DNA of 64,000 nt from Cladopsammia gracilis. Its lineage: Eukaryota; Cnidaria; Anthozoa; Scleractinia; Dendrophylliidae. Made by a program: the position numbers and the translations under genes. The notes below the pieces were generated by a model, which had not been told where the DNA came from, did not search any database, and saw only the letters and a program-made list of their open reading frames with translations. The stretch is from contig JAJGOT010000509.1 in assembly GCA_022457155.1 (NCBI GenBank), positions 486,501 to 550,500 on the forward strand, read 5' to 3'. Each line of letters starts with the position of its first letter. The first letter of the stretch is position 1. Below are positions 41,401-53,330 of this stretch, in pieces.

Positions 41401-44400
41401 CTAGGGCTTGTCACATAGGCTAAAGCCTGGTTTTAACTAGCGATATACACATAGGGGGTTTTCACTTTGAGTGTTATAAAACTAAAACCAAACTAATCAC
41501 TCTGGCCAATCACTAGAGACGCAGACAATCCAATGAACCAATCAGAGCTCGAAGCAAATACATGTAGCCGGCGCCAAGCGCGGGAAAATACGTGCGATCA
41601 AGTCACGATTGGTTTTGGTTTTGTTTCTGATTGGATAAGAAATTGGCGCGAGATTTTTTAGCCAATCACAAAGCGTAGCAATGCAAAAACAAAGCAATTG
41701 TGAAATTACTTTCGACACTCAATTGAAAACCGCTCAAAGCATAAGTATAAGGATCAATCTGATGTTTATCTCAATCTTTGTTTTCACTTGACCCAATTTC
41801 TTATTCTTCCGATTATGGTTTTGCAGTGAAAACAAGCCTTTACTTTATCTTTCCTGTTGTTTTGGCAGGCTGCTCTTTACAAGAAAGCACCTCCGTCAGA
41901 AGCAGATTGTCTGTTGTTAGCACTGGAGTTGCTGTATGTGTGGCGCGCATTCTACACTTGTAGCGAAGCTGTATTAAATAGTTCTTTCTGGTGAGTCGGA
42001 GTTTCTTGTTCGTGTCCTTGGACATGAACTGAATACAGACAAATGTTTTTATGATGTGAATAAACCCGTTTGTACAAGCCCTCCTTCATATCTCCTACTG
42101 CACTGTGTTTAATCTGTGAGTCAGAGAACAGACACAATTTTTTGCTCTTCTTTTTTCGTTTTCTTTCACTTCAGCTCTGGAGGAGTGTAAAGTTAGCGTG
42201 AGTCTTATTCCACTGAAGTCTCTTATTCAAGGAGCGGCTTGTCAAGTACTCAAGAAAACCGACTTAGCTGTCCAGGTGCGTAAAACGGAAACAATAGAGA
42301 CCTTAAGATTGAGGTTTTTCCTCTTAAACCGCAAACCACAAACGTCGGCCAGCAGTTTACAGTTCGGAGTTCGCCGCATGAACAAAATCTGGGCTTAAGA
42401 TTGAGGGTTTCTTTTTACCTATGCCTATTACCGGAGCCATCTAGGAAACAAAGTATACAATCATGCATATACATTCATTCAATCAAATATCATCAAAAAC
42501 TGGCTTTTTTTTACTTTATTTATCGTAGTTTAACCACAAAGTAATCCGACTGGCAAGTCAGTTCCAAAACAGTCAGCCGGCTGCCATGTTTGTTTACATT
42601 CGTTCGTTCACTTCTCTTTAAGCTGAGAAATTGTCTTCAAAATTACGTTTCTATGAAAAATAATTCGATAATTAATAAGCGAAAGAGTTCTAAAAAGTAG
42701 TATTTCCTCTCAAACGTGGGATTGTGATGTTTTAGGGTGCAAAAAACCTTGCGGTAAACCACTTACCTCTAGATCGTGGTCTAGCCGTACAAACGCGAAC
42801 CTCAAACCGCAAACCCGACGGCAAGGCACTGGTCACGTGACTTCTTGACGTTCGCGGTTCGCGGGAAATGCCGAAAAACCTCGATCTTAAGGTCTCTATT
42901 CAGAACATTTCTCGCTCATCGAGATAGAGTTTCCCGATCTTCACACTGGGTAATCTATTCCCGCGCATGTCATCGGTTATGTGTTTCCCTGCGCTTGACA
43001 CCGTTTACACTTGGTATCGCGCGCATGTTTTCTCGCGCTTTTCGCTGATCTCATAGTTTCCCGCGTTTGACGCTGATTACGGTAGGCTATTCCATACTTT
43101 AGGGGCGAACTTAATGTAACAGACGCTTAATCTAATCAGAGAAATGCGCTCTTCTTCAATGAATAAGCTGCAAAACCAGAAGGAAACCAGTTAAGTTGGA
43201 TTATGTTTGTTTAATTGACAGCATTTCCAGGAAGCAGTGGTCAAATCAGGTCGCTCTCCCCCAGATCCTCACGTCCCTCCGTTTGCTTATTATGAACTTG
43301 GTGTTCTCTGTGCGCAGACAGACAAGGTAAGTTACAATAGAACGCATGTATTGATTGGTTAAGAGCGGTGAGTTGGATATAACGAGCTTTTTTATTCGTA
43401 CAGAGCTGTAGTACTAAAGATATGGCAGTGCCGAAGTACTGTCCGCCTATGCCTTGGTTTTGGATTCAGTACTACGCTTTGTAATAGCTCGCGCAGGATT
43501 TAGGCCAAAATCAATTGCGACTTGCTCGCACGCGTTTTCCCGCGCTTGGCGCCGGACATTTTTGGCTTTGAGTTCTGATTGGTTCATAGGATTGTCAGCA
43601 TCTGTTGTGATTTTCCACAGTCATTGCTTTGGTTTCAAACAATTTTACAACACTCAATTAAAACTCGCTCTGAAGACAATATGGAAAAATACGTTGGCTG
43701 ATATTTTTGTTTGTTCTGTAAAAATTGCGTTTCTTTTTTAATCTAAGAATTAGCTCCTGACAAGAGCTAATAGACAACATGTGCTTAATTTTCAGATGAA
43801 TGCTAAAGGAGAAGAACTGCTGAAAAAAGTCAAGGTATGTTGACTTATTTGTTTTCAGTAATAACTACTAAAAGCTGGCGATTCTGGTAGTTTTGCGAGT
43901 CATCGCTATTTGTGCCTCTTGCGTAAAAGAAGATGTAGATACAGATGCGTTTACCATTCAAATGAAACCTCTTCAGCAGTACTTTTGCATGGTACCATTT
44001 GTTCTAACTTTTGAGTCTGTGAATGAAATCCTATGGTGTGACCATTCAAATGAAACCTCTTCAGCAGTACTTTTGCATGGTACCATTTGTTCTAACTTTT
44101 GAGTCTGTGGATGAAATCCTATGGTGTGACCATTCAAATGAAACCTCTTCAGCAGTACTTTTGCATGGTACTATTTGTTCTAACTTCTGAGTCTGTGGAC
44201 GAAATCCTATGGTGTGACCATTCAACTGAAACCTCTTCAGCAGTACTTTTGCATGGTACCATTTGTTTTTCAATATTTTATCAAATGAAATTTGGAATTT
44301 TTCTTGAATTTTGATTTTTGGCACTCTTGGGAGTTGAAGTGTTGAAGGGTGAACGAGTTGTTTTACTGGAGTGATTCTTAGCTCGTTTTAATGCCTTCCT

Positions 44401-44538
44401 TGTTTCTCTCAATCACAGGATAGTTTCAGTGGGTATGACTTTGAGAACAGACTTAGTTTCCGAGTACACGCAGCGCTTGCCAGAATTGAAGAACGAAAGG
44501 CAACTGGGACGGACCAAGGACAATTTAAGACCAAGTAA
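38482..44538 (+). CDS. TTC39 family (TTC39C-like) protein, C-terminal exons
   Basis: Exons: 38482-38536 (or to 38540), 39926-39977, 40660-40766, 41869-41990, 42175-42275, 43222-43326, 43796-43834 and 44419-44538 with the TAA. The peptides include WCHMLRLEWEYALPAFFR, ESKWSQSYYAYLCG, ALELLYVWRAFYTC, VPPFAYYELGVLC and a last exon with FSGYDFENRLSFRVHAALAR, the hallmark end of TTC39 proteins and closest, from memory of the family, to TTC39C. These are tetratricopeptide scaffold proteins of poorly known function. N-terminal exons are not seen and would lie upstream. Two joints do not fit in phase with the best donors (exons 1-2 and 4-5). A weaker donor at 38541 repairs the first; for the second a weak GTTCTT donor at 41980 or a 1-nt sequence error is possible. 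Confidence 0.8.
39151..39869. mobile_element. TTAA-flanked TIR element in a TTC39 intron
   Basis: TTAA on both sides of GGTTACAGTGTACCTTC and its exact inverse. About 720 bp, no transposase. piggyBac-type target site; non-autonomous. Confidence 0.8.
40030..40460. repeat. G-rich degenerate minisatellite in a TTC39 intron
   Basis: Four to five copies of a ~95-110 bp unit containing CTTCCTTTTGTACCCTT, CCATTTCCATCCCAAAAATG and a G run of 10-14. Open frames across it are artefacts. Confidence 0.75.
41456..41735 (-). mobile_element. 280-bp MITE family, copy 6 (inverted)
   Basis: Full-length reverse-orientation copy in a TTC39 intron, ending ACACTCAATTGAAAACCGCT. Confidence 0.8.
42293..42900. mobile_element. 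TIR element, AATAGAGACCTTAAGAT termini
   Basis: AATAGAGACCTTAAGATTGA and onward (27 bp) at the left, inverse at 42874-42900 with one mismatch. The ends also share CGCAAACC words. It starts 17 bp after a splice donor of the TTC39 gene. Confidence 0.75.
43472..43671 (+). mobile_element. 280-bp MITE family, copy 7 (5'-truncated)
   Basis: From ACGCTTTGTAATAGC to CAATTAAAACTCGCTCT. Confidence 0.7.
43952..44270. repeat. 88-bp minisatellite in the last TTC39 intron
   Basis: Units start at 43952, 44040, 44128 and 44216 with exact 88-bp spacing (ACCATTCAAATGAAACCTCT, then TTTTGCATGGTACCATTTGT). A single related unit, inverted, lies at 31570-31690, with flanking similarity (ATATTTTA, AAATTTGGAATTT). 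Confidence 0.9.
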
Positions 44539-44559
44539 ATAACGGGAAATCAAGTTAAC

Positions 44560-46985
44560 TGTTATTCACAATTCTTCTTTTGTTATCTCCTGACTTATAA
44601 CGCAACGTGTATTACAACGTGTTACGCAAGATGACATTTGTTTGAAGGGCAGCAGGATGTTGGGTGATCGTTTGGGGGAGCAATGAAAAAGAGGGAGTGT
44701 AACGCAACGCTCTGTCACCTTCGGTCGGTGATCCGAGAGCCACAGACCTCTCTGGGATGAGCGTTGCGTGACTCATAGAGATAGGGAGAATCATAGCACA
44801 GATATTTTAACAAAGGCTACTTTCTTCCGTAGCTTAGAAGAGAGACAAGAGTTTGGGGGTATTGTGATACATGTATTTTGTTACTAAGGAAATGTGAGAT
44901 TCTCCAGGTGAGTGGTGTGTGACTGGTTAAGAGCACCCTGATCTTTTCCGTGAAGCGTTACCACCAACCTGTCATTGCGCTAGGCTTTGAGATGAGTATT
45001 GCGTGACTGTTGACCGGACGCGTTACTTGATTGTTAGCCTGCGTGACAGGTGCTAGAAGAGGGAGGAAACGGGGAACGATGGCGCGCGCGTGGAGGAGTG
45101 CCAAACGCGGAGCACAACGGAAGACCCCTCACCCCCCCTCCTCCTGCTTCGCGCTTTAAACATGCCCAAATTCCCCCACCCCTCTCCCCCTCCCCCGCCC
45201 CTCTCCAGCACCCGCTACGTAAGTTACTTTATTGTTGGCAAATAGCTTTTCGTGACTTTTTAAAGCGTTTCTTATGTGCAACAAACAAAATCTAAAAAGA
45301 TCGGGTGACCGTTTTGCTCCCAGGAGCATCTTACTTCTCCTTACAAAGTCCTTAAATAGATAAGACGACAGGGGATGAAGATAAAGAACATCATCATTTA
45401 GACGCTGCGGCTTACATACACCGCCAAATTCTTAAAGAATAACGCAACGTGTAACGCAATGTATATGAACTGTGTAACGCATGTAAAGTAATGTTTTCTT
45501 ATGACAATCAGGATAAATCACGGCGAGTGTTTCATATCATGTTATTTATCATAAGTTTTTTTCCAAAAGAGCCAATTTTTTTTACAGTGTAAAATATTTT
45601 TAGTTGTACTTGAAACTGTAAAAAGTACGTTCCTTGAACAGTATAGATAATTCGACTAAAGAGATTTTAACTACGTCTCCGTAACACTTTCACCTGGAGT
45701 GAAATGTTTATTTAACTATATAATATGTAAATAGTCAACTCTGTGTAGAGCAGACACACTCCGCCCTAGGGGAGGGGGTGGACCGTCGTATAAAAGTGAC
45801 GGGGTGATCATCATACCCTTAGGAGTCACATTGCGTGGTTTGGTACCACTAAGGGTGTTAGGCCCTGGTTAAACGTACTTCACATTAGCCGAGCTCAATT
45901 AATTGAGTTCGGCTCTTGTGACGTGCTAGCCGTTCTTGAAGGCTGGTGCAGTTGAGTTCGGCTGAATTAGTTCGACGTTTGACTCACCAGGCGACCTTAA
46001 TTAATTTGAGTCGACCTAAACTGTAATTGGGTTCGGCTCATGTGAAGTACGGCATTTGAGTTTCGTACAAAAGTGACGGGAATGATCGTCATACACCTTA
46101 GTAGTTACATTGCGTGGTTTGGTACCACTAAGTGCGTTACAGACGGAAATGACCAGTGTCAGAGTAATTCTGAAATCTTTTGAGGTTTTAAACCAGACTG
46201 AAAAATATGCTGACAAGAACAACTCTTCAGAAATAATTGATACCTCGTATGGGTAAAAATTAATGTGAACCACACCCACAAAACATGTTGCTGGTACCAT
46301 TTTATGGGTTCCTTTCAAAATGTCCGGCGCTCGCACCCATCGATTATATATGGGAGTCCCCCCACACCGAGAAGTCCAACTTAGAAGTCGAGGTGTTTAT
46401 CTAGTGGTAGATGATGTACGTCAATGTAGTGACATAAGACAAAAACAAATTCCACGTAGCTGCTTTATAGCGGTTTCTACGAAAAGTCAGTGGTAGAGGA
46501 AAAAAACGTGTCCACCTTCAAGAGATTCGCCGAGATTTGAAGAGAGTTCATTCTCGCTTTCGTTTAACCACAAACTCTCAGGCGCTCTTAAAGCGTTTCA
46601 GTCTGCGGGATTTTTCATGTCAATCAATAAAAGCTCACACTCTCGCTCCCATTTGATCGCTGGCTATTGTACGTTCTTTTCTTTCTCTTTGTATTCGGTT
46701 CCCTCAAAGAATCAAGTCTGCTCGAAGTTTCATCAGAATCGACGAGAGTTTGAACTTTCGATTTTGTTCGAAAGGCTACTCTCGTTCGCTCTAAAAGAGT
46801 GGCCGATTTGCTCAACTATGCAAAAGAATTACTAAGAATTCACTCACACTCTCGTTTGGTCGCTTATTCCCTGACGCGCTGGTCGACTGTCGTTTACAGA
46901 GTTCGGGTCTGCTTAAAATCTACAAAGTTAAACCCTTTGATCTTGTTTGGTAACCGACTAGTGTTCTCTATCAAAGCGTTTGACT
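44560..46985. other. Intergenic after TTC39
   Basis: Contains AACGCAACGTGT words at 44600 and 45440 in inverted/direct arrangement (possible MITE ends), a pyrimidine-rich stretch at 45120-45220, and a direct repeat of about 70 bp (45797-45865 and 46060-46135, TTGCGTGGTTTGGTACCACT). A 106-aa minus frame (46336-46016) and others are not recognised. Confidence 0.4.
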
Positions 46986-47105
46986 CGTCAATTCTCGTTG
47001 ACTCCCGTCAATTCTCACCGACTCTCGTCGATTCTCGTCGAATGTCGTCAACACTCGTTGACCATTGTCAATTGTCGTCATCTCTTGTCATTTCCCGTCG
47101 ACTCT
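46985..47105. repeat. Degenerate TCTCGTCGA decamer repeat
   Basis: About twelve 10-bp units (TCTCGTCGAT, ACTCGTTGAC and variants). Confidence 0.7.
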
Positions 47106-47367
47106 CTTGTTTGATGGACCCGAGCTTGCTCTCACATAGAGTTGACCGTGTTTGTTTTCCTAAATTTCGGTGGCTAGTTTAACAAATGTGTTATTTAAGA
47201 AATGAAAAGTTTTTAATACTTGGATGTTTATATCACTTATAACCATGTATGGTATACTTATTGATTTGTACAGCAAGATGATCTTATTTATAAGCAAAAC
47301 GGAATTATTAACAGACTACGGGCGCAGTCGTTTCAGGGTTTTCTGGTTATTTTTTTTATTCCGGTTT

Positions 47368-47652
47368 AGAGTTGTTTTCAATCGAGTGTCGAAAGTAATT
47401 TTGCAATTTCTTTGGTTTTGCATTGCTACGCTTTGTGATTGGTTAAAAAATCTCGCGCCACTTTATAAACCATCAACCAATCAATCAGAATTCAAACTCT
47501 GACATCTTCGCACGCGTTTTCCCGCGCTTGGCGTCGGCTACGTGTGTTGGTTCGAGTTCTGATTGGTTCATTGGATTGTCTGCATCTGTTGTGATTTGTC
47601 AGAGTAATTGATTTGGTTTTCGTTTTGCGACACTCAAATGAAAACCGCTCTG
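47368..47652 (+). mobile_element. 280-bp MITE family, copy 8
   Basis: AGAGTTGTTTTCAATCGAGT to AAATGAAAACCGCTCT, full length. Confidence 0.85.
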
Positions 47653-48187
47653 ACAGAATACGCGAAATTGATCTCCTTTACTAAAAGAAAAGGAATTGTT
47701 CTTATTTCGACTTAACAATAATTTCTAATTAGCTTATATCTCAAGTATTTCCATGGCATTCATTTTCTATTTATGTTTAAAGTTCTTCCGCTAGTCTCTG
47801 TCCTTAGCATTAAAGCTATAAACACGTCTTTAAACAGCAGTAGTAATAGTGATCCCAGAAATGATTTTTTATTTAATAATAATATAATAATATACACATT
47901 CTTATATGGCGTATTTCCTAAGCTCAATGCGCCTTACAATAATTTTCACATACATAAAATAAGAAAAAAATAAGAAAAATCCTATCTAATCATGTACGTC
48001 TAATTACAGCTTACTAAGATAAAAAAAAAGCTTTCCTAAAAATATAAGTTTTCAACTTGTTTTTAAAACAGCTAACAGTCTTCGCTTTCTTAAAGGGACA
48101 CTGTCACGAGGGCGCATGCGCGAGTTTTTCGAATCGAAACTTGAAAAGTTCAGCCTAAATTTTTCAAGTTGAACCGTCAATTTCAAA

Positions 48188-48523
48188 ATGGCGTCGACTA
48201 GTGGAGGCGGTCACGGTGGAAAACGAAGAAACTCGAGACGAAAACGGAAATTTGGTACGCCGAAAAGAACGAGGAAAGAGTGGTTGAAATCCCATAAACA
48301 TGTTTATTTCGAGGATACAATTTCTAAGTCATGGCATGAAGCGAAATTCATCGCAGACTACGAAACTTGCTCCGATTCTGTCTTCACGGTGCACTTATTG
48401 TCGCTGGAATATTGCTCACGTCACGGGAAGGCAAAGGATTTTAATTTATTAGCGGTGTGTGAGTCGGGACGTGACCCTTCAATGAAAGCGGTATTGAAAG
48501 CGGTATTACACGGCGGCCGTTGA
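48188..48523 (+). CDS. 111-aa ORF inside the TTAA transposon
   Basis: ATG at 48188, 111 aa. The N terminus is very basic (GGKRRNSRRKRKFGTPKRTR), then WLKSHKHVYFEDTISKSW and a Cys/His-containing stretch to a stop. Unrecognised; it could be the DNA-binding N-terminal exon of an element protein. The frame is intact although the element is interrupted just downstream. No claim of function. Confidence 0.4.
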   Translation: MASTSGGGHGGKRRNSRRKRKFGTPKRTRKEWLKSHKHVYFEDTISKSWHEAKFIADYETCSDSVFTVHLLSLEYCSRHGKAKDFNLLAVCESGRDPSMKAVLKAVLHGGR

Positions 48524-48619
48524 AAATTTGAGCGCTTTATAAGATGTTGTATGGGGAAAAAATAAGGCAGATTTCCAACGGAAAATAAAGCAAACTTTAG
48601 ACATTAATTCAATAAATTG

Positions 48620-50741
48620 ACACTATTAAACTCGCCTCTGGCGTATCTTTTGTCCTTTGGGGTTTTTCTTTGTCGCCACTGTTTTCCCTTCATATTGCCC
48701 ATGATAGTAAATTACTTTTTCGCACATTTGATAAATTACTGCAAAGGAGTATAGACAAAAGATATCCGTCTGCGAACAGTGATCAAGAACTCGCAAATGC
48801 CTTTGCTGATTTTTCAGTGCCAAGATTGTGCGAATTCGTGATGAGTTGCTAGTTAGAAAAGAGCAGCTGGGGGAGCGCACTATGGAGGATTTTGAGTGTA
48901 CGTCATGCTTTAGCGAGTTCACAAGGGTAACAGATGAAGACGTCTTAGGGTTGATTGGGGGTTCAACTATTAAGGCATTCGCACTGGATCCACTTCCAGC
49001 GAGTATCATGCGGAAATGCTATTCCAGTCTTGTCCCTATATTTAGAAGGGTGATTAACTTGTCATTGTCATCTGGATTGCTGCCCAAGGAACTTAAGGTA
49101 GCGCTGCTATCACCTATTCTAAAGAAATTAAATGCAGACTTTGAGCAGTTTGGTAACTTTCGCCCTGTATCAAATTTAAAGTTCATATCTAAATTGATAG
49201 AGAAAACAGTGTTTGTGCAATTGAATAGCTATCTTGGCGAAAATGATCTACACGAGCCTTTTTCAATCAGCGTACAAGATTTTTAACAGCACCGAGACTG
49301 CACTTCTCACTGTTACAAATGACATTATGCTGTCATTGGATAAGAGCGAGAATGTTTTCCTTGTTTTATTGGATCTGTCGGCAGCATTTGATACTGTTGA
49401 CCATTCCTTGCTGCTGGCACGACTGCAGAAATCATTTGGCATCAGAGGAACTGTACTGCAATGGTTCGATTGTTATCTTTCTCAAAGAACTCAGTTTGTA
49501 AACATCAATGAGGCGAATTCTACGGTACGGGATCTTCCCGTGGGTGTTCCCCAAGGTTCAGTTCTGGGACCTGTACTCTACCTTCTGTATACTGCGCCAC
49601 TTGCTAAAGTGATAAGATCTTATGGCTTAGATTATCATTTATACGCCGACGATACTCGGTTATACTTTGCATTCAAATCGGTGGATGTGGACGCTGTTAA
49701 ATCGAGGGTCGAGAACTGCATTTCTGCAATATGTCGCTGGATGGATCTCAACGAATTGAAGCTAAACCACGATAAGACGGGAGTTATGCTGATCCACTCA
49801 AAGTATCGTCCCTCTCCATCTTTTCAGTCCTTATGTGTTGGTGATGAGAGCGAGGTTGCCTCTCAGTCGGCTAGGAGTCTTGGTGTTATCTTTGATGAGC
49901 ACATGTCTTTTCATGCACATGTGTCTAGCATCTGTCGATCATCATTTTATCATCTGAGGAACCTATCTAGAATTAGGAAGTATTTTACTAAAGAATCAAA
50001 AGAAGTTGCTGTTCATGCGTTTGTTACATCGAAATTAGATTACTGTAATGCATTACTATACGGCCTACCTAAGTATCAGTTACAAAGATTGCAGTATGTA
50101 CAAAACACGGCGGCTAGAGTTGTGTTGCAAGTGAGTAAGTTTCAGCATATGACACCTGTTTTGTGTGAGCTTCACTGGCTACCGATTCAATATCGAATTA
50201 TTTTTTAGATTCTGCTTCTCGTGTATAAATCACTGAATGGGACATCGCCTAGCTATTTAGCTCAGAAACTATATTATCGTTCTCATACTAGATCATTGAG
50301 GTCTGTTAGTAATGAACTTTTAATGCAACCTAGATCGTATACCAAGACCTACGGAGATATAGAGCATTCGCTGTTCATGCACCAAGAGAATGGAACTTAA
50401 TACCCTATGAAATTCGGAAGTCCAACACCATCTCGAGTTTTAAAAGATCACTTAAGACGTACTTGTTTACTAAATTGAGTAATAACGGATCATTGTTTTT
50501 ATAGATTTATATATATATTCCATTAGTTTTTGAGCTAATTTTTGATTTAATAGTGATGATTTAATAGTTGCTTTAGTTTTTAATTTTTTCCCTTTTTTTA
50601 TTCATTGTAAATATAATAGGATATGGTTGTAAATTTGTATTTTTTTTTTCAATAATGTTGTTTACATGACTGTAAAGCGCCTTGAGTATGGGATAAGAGC
50701 GCTATAGAAATAAAGTTATTATTATTATATTATTATTATAA
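48620..50741 (+). pseudogene. L2/CR1-like LINE reverse transcriptase, frameshifted
   Basis: 5'-truncated element with most of the RT domain: FRPVSNLKFISKLIEKTVF, LLDLSAAFDTVDH (motif A), GVPQGSVLGPVLYLLY, YADD at about 49640-49651 (motif C), then LDYCNALLYGLPKYQ and LHWLPIQYRIIF. It is broken by frameshifts near 48815 and 49265 (an extra T in a T run) and by a stop at 50206-50208. The 3' end reads TGTAAAGCGCCTTGAGTATG, then (ATT)n, typical of L2-like LINEs. A non-functional copy that landed in the TTAA transposon. Confidence 0.85.
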
Positions 50742-51469
50742 GAATCACGGAGTAAGGCAAAACACTCGGTTTGAGATCGACAAAACTCGGAGGCGATTTG
50801 CGTCCAAAAAATCCATCCAATCAGCGATTTTTTCAGCCACAGTTAAAGAACTATTTCTCTTCCACAATAAAACATGTCTGGAGTTTTGAAAATCATCGCA
50901 TATTACGCTGAAAATGAGCATTTTCCGCCACCGATTCCAAGGTCCATAATGTCGGCCAAATGTTTTCAAGTAGACCGGAAGTGAGCCTGGGCCGCGCATG
51001 CGAATTCGTGACTGTGTCCCTTTAATATCCTCAGGTAAAGAGTTCCGTAGTTTCGGTGCCGCAAGCGAAAAAGCTCTTCCACCATAGTTGTCGGTTTTGG
51101 CTTTTTAAGGACAGAGTAGTGAACGTGACGATGATCTTAAAGTTCGTGACGGATGATAGACCTCAATTAGAGGCTTCAAGTAGTCTGCGGACAGGCCGTC
51201 CATGATCTTGTAAGTTATGAGGAGAATCTTAAATTCAATCCTCTTTTCAACTGGAAGCCAGTGTAGGTTCCTTAATAAAGGAATTGTATCGTCTGAACGT
51301 TTTAGGCCCATCACAAGACGCGCTGCAGTATTCTGAATTCGCTGAAGTTTATCCCTTTGGTATTTAGGGATACCGTACATAAGACTATTACAGTAATCTA
51401 ATCGAGACATGACGAGGGCATTAACTAACATTTTTAGTCCGTCATACGAGAGATATTTCCGAATGCATT

Positions 51470-51639
51470 AATTAAGCATTTATTATTCTTTGTTTCAGTG
51501 TATACTGACGGTATTTGTTGTCCTGTCTTCTTTTGTTATCATGTAATAGGCGAAGCTAATAAAATAAAATAAATAAAATGAATGCGTCCTATTTTCATTT
51601 CTTATGGTTTGTACACTAAGGGAAACAACCTTGCTTTTT
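51470..51639 (+). other. Possible LINE tail
   Basis: GCGAAGCTAATAAAATAAAA and following A-rich words look like a retroposon 3' end, but there is no coding support. Confidence 0.25.
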
Positions 51640-52083
51640 ACTCATGCGCGTAGCGGCATGAGGTAAGGTTTCGGCTCCGTTTTTCTTGTTATTTTTTTTT
51701 ATTATTTTTATTTTTTGTCACGATTTTGCATGCAAATTTATGCACGCATATTTTAAATTGCACACTTTCAGTTTATAGCTTTGCCACTACACTTCCTGTT
51801 TAGTGACTTCCGGTTACCCTCACTTCCGGTAAAAGAGCGTTACTCAAGTGTCACGACAGCGTCTCCTACAACCCTACTTACATTAGCAATGTTCATGTTT
51901 GGTATATATAAGACTTAGAAGAATCATTCCCTTCATTGTGGTACAGCCTTCATTTCCAAAACAATCAGTAAACAACGTGGTTTGCAGGAACGATGACTGA
52001 ATGAAAGGAGTACTCTTCGCCATGTCGGACATCTTATCACGTTTAAAATATATCATAAAACTAACTTACGCATGCGCATGAGT
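51640..52083 (-). mobile_element. ACTCATGC-terminus MITE, copy 2 (inverted)
   Basis: Reverse-orientation relative of 37663-38118, sharing CACGACAGCGTCTCCTACAA and TTTGCATGCAAATTTATGC-like words. Confidence 0.75.
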
Positions 52084-52439
52084 AAAGGCTGCTAGGAGCC
52101 TCTTGTCTTTTGTAAAACAACCTTTTCTTTTCTAGAACTGGAACTAGAATTTGAAATAATATACCTATAAATTTACGTAACCAAAGCAAAACATGCTTTA
52201 AATCCAAGTTGAACAGATTGCAATTGGAGGTCTTGGAGAGTGAGGATATCTATGTTGATGTCGAATTTCTTTGTACCAGTCTTCGTAATTTTAAAACACT
52301 TAATTGACTTTAATCTGCATTTTATTACCCCTTCTCCTTAATTTATTTATTTATTGCTATTATTTATTAATTTATTTGTTGTTGTAACCAATCATAAATT
52401 ATCCATTCCTTATTTTCTTATCTATTGTTATTCATTTAT

Positions 52440-52672
52440 TTCATAGTGAGCTTCTGTAACTGTTTAGTGCGCAGCAACCCGCCACGATTAACTCTCCTCA
52501 AAAACCAACATTCTAAATTCCAATTCGATCTGGATAGAGGACCTGCATGAAAACCAGCTACGGCTGATGTGGCTTTCCTCTCTAAATATAGTTATTTAGT
52601 TATTTGCGGGTTGCTACTATATTTTGTTTTATTATTTGAAAAATAAACTGCTGTTGTTGTTGTTATTGTTAA
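52440..52672 (+). mobile_element. LINE 3' end with (GTT)n tail
   Basis: GACCTGCATGAAAACCAGCT, then TGATGTGGCTTTCCTCTC, and a tail AATAAACTGCTGTTGTTGTT. It resembles LINE 3' untranslated ends. No coding sequence remains. Confidence 0.45.
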
Positions 52673-53104
52673 TTTTCATGCGTGCCGTAAAATCGCATGC
52701 TACATAAGAAAATTTTGTACTTTGTTAATTTTTCGAATCGCTTGGCATTTCCAAACAAAGGTCGAATACTCTTAGGAGGTTTAAGAGGCTTTCCTTGGAA
52801 TTTCTGACTGCCGGCATTTAGTCTATTGAAGACCGTGCCCGGCTGCCGTGCACATAGCCACTTATCACAGTGACGCCACAAAAAGCCAAGTTAAGGAATA
52901 TTAAAAGCTTGAAACTTAATTACAGAACATTTGAAAAACAACTAAAATTCTCCTTATATTTAGTATTCACGAGATGGCTCTTGGAGCCCTTTAATTTATC
53001 TTCCGAGATGTCAATCAAACTCGGCGCCGAAACTGACAACTTCGTGCTTCGTAAATAGACAAGTACGGGTTTCTTGTACATAATGTGTACACTTGTCCAA
53101 AGTG

Positions 53105-53330
53105 ATACTGCTGGTCACTAGTTGAGCCAGAGGTTCAATCCTGAGTGGGGATTTTAGATTTTCTTTTTTACACTTAAAAATTTATTGAAAACAAGAAGAA
53201 ACGCAACCCATTTTATACCTCATGCGCTTACTGCGCATGAGTAATTAAATTCTAATTGTCGATATTACGTTATACAATTCTCAATAAGTGTCCGAGGTGA
53301 TTTAGGCGGATGGTATCTAATGCTGACCGT
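53105..53330 (+). mobile_element. tRNA-derived SINE, copy 2, with inserted MITE end
   Basis: Matches 24620-24790 (B box GGTTCAATCC at 53132-53141) but carries about 50 extra bp at 53197-53247 (CATTTTATACCTCATGCGC, GCGCATGAGTAA), a terminal piece of the ACTCATGC MITE. Confidence 0.6.

Larger units (their letters stand above)
48094..51021 (+). mobile_element. TTAA-flanked DNA transposon, itself interrupted
   Basis: TTAA at 48090-48093 and 51022-51025 flank AGGGACACTGTCACGA...CGCATGCGC and the inverse AGGGACACAGTCACGA...CGCATGCGC, about 27 bp. The interior holds one ORF (48188-48523) and a later LINE insertion (about 48620-50741). TTAA target sites point to the piggyBac superfamily; no transposase is visible, so superfamily rests on the target site. 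Confidence 0.8.
47860..51470 (-). pseudogene. LINE 3' fragment, split by an inserted transposon
   Basis: Minus frame 51431 to 51105 encodes a reverse-transcriptase C-terminal region (MSRLDYCNSLMYGIPKYQ, then QRIQNTAARLV and LHWLPVEKRI), extending to about 51468 with IRKYLSYDG. The 3' end continues at 48093-47860 as KTVSCFKNKLKTYIF-like sequence and an ATT/AAT-rich tail. The join is interrupted exactly by a TTAA-flanked insertion. 5'-truncated; no catalytic domain. Confidence 0.75.
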
